DNA of 35,362 bases, from positions 1-35,362 of the forward strand of contig CAINEZ010000590.1 in NCBI GenBank assembly GCA_903847905.1. The letters are read 5' to 3'. The stretch's first letter is position 1, and the number at the start of each line of letters is the position of its first letter. Below are positions 33,991 through 35,362 of this stretch, piece by piece. The position numbers and the translations under genes were made by a program. Origin of the DNA: an uncultured Bacteroidota bacterium (lineage in GTDB: Bacteria > Bacteroidota > Bacteroidia > Bacteroidales > CG2-30-32-10). The notes beneath the pieces were generated by a model. It saw only the letters and a list, made by a program, of their open reading frames with translations, ran no database searches and was not told where the DNA came from.

Positions 33991-35362
33991 TATAACAATA
34001 GTTCGTTAATTTTTTAATGCATTTCAACACGCAATTTTACCTAACCATATAGCGTCCCGATAAACCCTTCTTATTTTTTTGCAACTCAGGTCAATTTCTA
34101 AGTTTGCAAAAATTCTGTCAGCCATGATTTTATTGAGGTGCATTGTTTTTACATCACTCATGGAAAATGATTCACTTTTAGCTTTTCTATCCTTTAAAAA
34201 GTATACACATTTGGCAATTGAAACGCTGGTTAATGAAGCATTAAAGTGAAAATGCATTTTGCTTTCACTTCTTGCCTGGCATTGTGTAAGTCCTGTAAAT
34301 TGTTTTGCATCTCTGAATAAAAATTCAATTTGATATCTACATTTATAATACACATAAATTGTTTGCCCGTCTAAATTCAAATCTGTTGAAAATAGTACAG
34401 CATACCCTCCAGAGTTCAGCTCAAGATAAGCCAATTTAATCTTTCTCTTTAATGATTTACTAAATACGATGCCTTCATAAATTTTTATTTCATCATTTTC
34501 AAAACAAAGTTTGATGCGACGTTTATCTATTTGCTGCATTTTTATCTTTCCATCTAATGTTTTTGGTCTCCCTCGCAAACCAGTTGATTCGCCTCTGTAT
34601 ATATAGTGTAGGTTCGCATCACTTCGCATTTTGCTTATAACTTGTAATTCGGTTTGATTCATTATTGGATTTATAAATTCTTTCTTTGCAAAATATCCAT
34701 CAACTGCCAAATACGGCGAGAAAGAAATTAAATTTTCTTTTCTTTCAATTACCAAGGAAACATAGTGATTAACCAAAGTTTTATCTTCTGCTTTAAGTTC
34801 TTTTACCGATGGTGTTTGAATTGCCTCTAAGGAAAAAGCTGTATTGTTTTCCACATCTACTACAGCAAACCCGCCTATCTCTATGCCCTTTAATACTTTT
34901 TGTGAACACCCGCTCCAAAATTTTCCAAGATGCTCTGTTTCCTTCCCGCTTTTCGGAATATAGCTCGGATCAAAGGCATTGACCAAATGACAGGAACAGT
35001 TTGCTTTTATAATTGTCGTATTAAACTCAATAAAATCGAACGGCTTATCAAATTGATTCCTGTATGTTTGTTCGCCATACTCTCCGTAACGTGCCATGTT
35101 TAAAAAATTATATCTGCCTCTGAGTCCTAAATACAGCATGAAAATACTTATCATAAATTTTTCTCTGGATTTGTTCAATCCAGACAGTTTTCCTATTATT
35201 GCACCGATAAGAGTTTCGCTCTTATTCATAGCATCAAGTCTTTTGTTCTGCATAAAACAAATCTTGATGCTTTTTCTTTCGCCTACAATAGGCTTTATTA
35301 AAAGTTTTTTACATACATTTGTTCATATCTTTGCATGAAAAAATTACCGAACTATTGTTATA
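33991..35362 (-). mobile_element. IS4-superfamily insertion sequence with 32-bp inverted repeats
   Basis: The left end TATAACAATAGTTCGTTAAT (33991-34010, continuing to 34022) matches the reverse complement of the right end (35331-35362) at 29 of 32 positions. The only long gene between is a transposase read leftward. The right repeat runs to the last base of the window, so the exact outer boundary and any target-site duplication cannot be seen. The element measures at least 1372 bp, a normal size for the family. Confidence 0.88.
34024..35253 (-). CDS. IS4-family transposase
   Basis: The 409-aa DDE transposase shows the first Asp in AFDPSYIPKSGK, the second in LAVDGYFAKKEF, and the IS4 signature Y-x2-R-x3-E-x6-K in YYKCRYQIEFLFRDAK, which supplies the catalytic Glu. 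It cuts and pastes the IS by binding the 32-bp terminal repeats flanking it. The frame is complete from ATG to stop with no frameshift, so the element may be active. A 13-base hairpin GCCTA-CAA-TAGGC (35281-35293) lies in its leader. Confidence 0.92.
   Translation of the reverse strand: MQNKRLDAMNKSETLIGAIIGKLSGLNKSREKFMISIFMLYLGLRGRYNFLNMARYGEYGEQTYRNQFDKPFDFIEFNTTIIKANCSCHLVNAFDPSYIPKSGKETEHLGKFWSGCSQKVLKGIEIGGFAVVDVENNTAFSLEAIQTPSVKELKAEDKTLVNHYVSLVIERKENLISFSPYLAVDGYFAKKEFINPIMNQTELQVISKMRSDANLHYIYRGESTGLRGRPKTLDGKIKMQQIDKRRIKLCFENDEIKIYEGIVFSKSLKRKIKLAYLELNSGGYAVLFSTDLNLDGQTIYVYYKCRYQIEFLFRDAKQFTGLTQCQARSESKMHFHFNASLTSVSIAKCVYFLKDRKAKSESFSMSDVKTMHLNKIMADRIFANLEIDLSCKKIRRVYRDAIWLGKIAC

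Overview
The window is chromosomal DNA of a Bacteroidota bacterium, probably of the Bacteroidales/Cytophagales type. Three things point there: AT-rich sequence without Shine-Dalgarno sites, several promoters of the Bacteroidota form TTTG-N19-21-TAnnTTTG, and marker genes such as a GH57/GT4/debranching-enzyme glycogen operon, a choice-of-anchor lipoprotein and a BT4734-family primase-like protein. I did not identify the species.

Layout. (1) 3-1655: the 3' part of a surface adhesin-like protein with a PKD-like module and a C-terminal glycine-rich domain. (2) 1742-6796, minus strand: a three-gene alpha-glucan operon (debranching enzyme, GT4 glycosyltransferase, GH57 amylase). The amylase carries a lysine-rich linker and a C-terminal domain that looks like FliG-C. 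(3) 6797-7312: an intergenic region with a duplicated promoter segment and a palindromic repeat element. (4) 7313-8767: a beta-helix lipoprotein. (5) 9028-9924 sucD (minus) and 10031-11443 mnmE (plus), both core genes. (6) 11444-29443: an accessory island that begins exactly at the 3' end of mnmE. It contains a zinc-finger/HTH excisionase-like gene, a tyrosine integrase, an unknown 520-aa protein, two small HTH proteins and a primase/ATPase-like protein, followed by a long defence cluster. (7) 29471-33646, minus strand: an ABC importer of the SsuA/TauA/NMT1 type, whose substrate-binding domain is fused to a multi-pass membrane domain, followed by a methyltransferase. (8) 33991-35362: an IS4-superfamily insertion sequence with 32-bp inverted repeats; its right end coincides with the window end.

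The most interesting part is the defence cluster, all on the plus strand: XRE regulator, hsdM, SIR2-like protein, hsdS, Abi_C-type abortive-infection protein, DUF3800 protein, BECR-fold nuclease-like protein, hsdR, and a 691-aa prokaryotic Argonaute. sir2, hsdS and abi are joined by TAATG stop/start overlaps, and the Argonaute starts 29 bp after hsdR. The Argonaute keeps a recognisable MID and PIWI region, but the first PIWI catalytic aspartate appears to be glycine and the later 'RDG' motif is altered. It is therefore probably a guide-directed sensor rather than a slicer. My inference is a composite system: type I restriction-modification as the first line, with the Argonaute plus SIR2/Abi proteins as a possible second, suicidal layer. 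The XRE gene has a near-perfect promoter overlapping a small palindrome, which suggests autoregulated control of the cluster.
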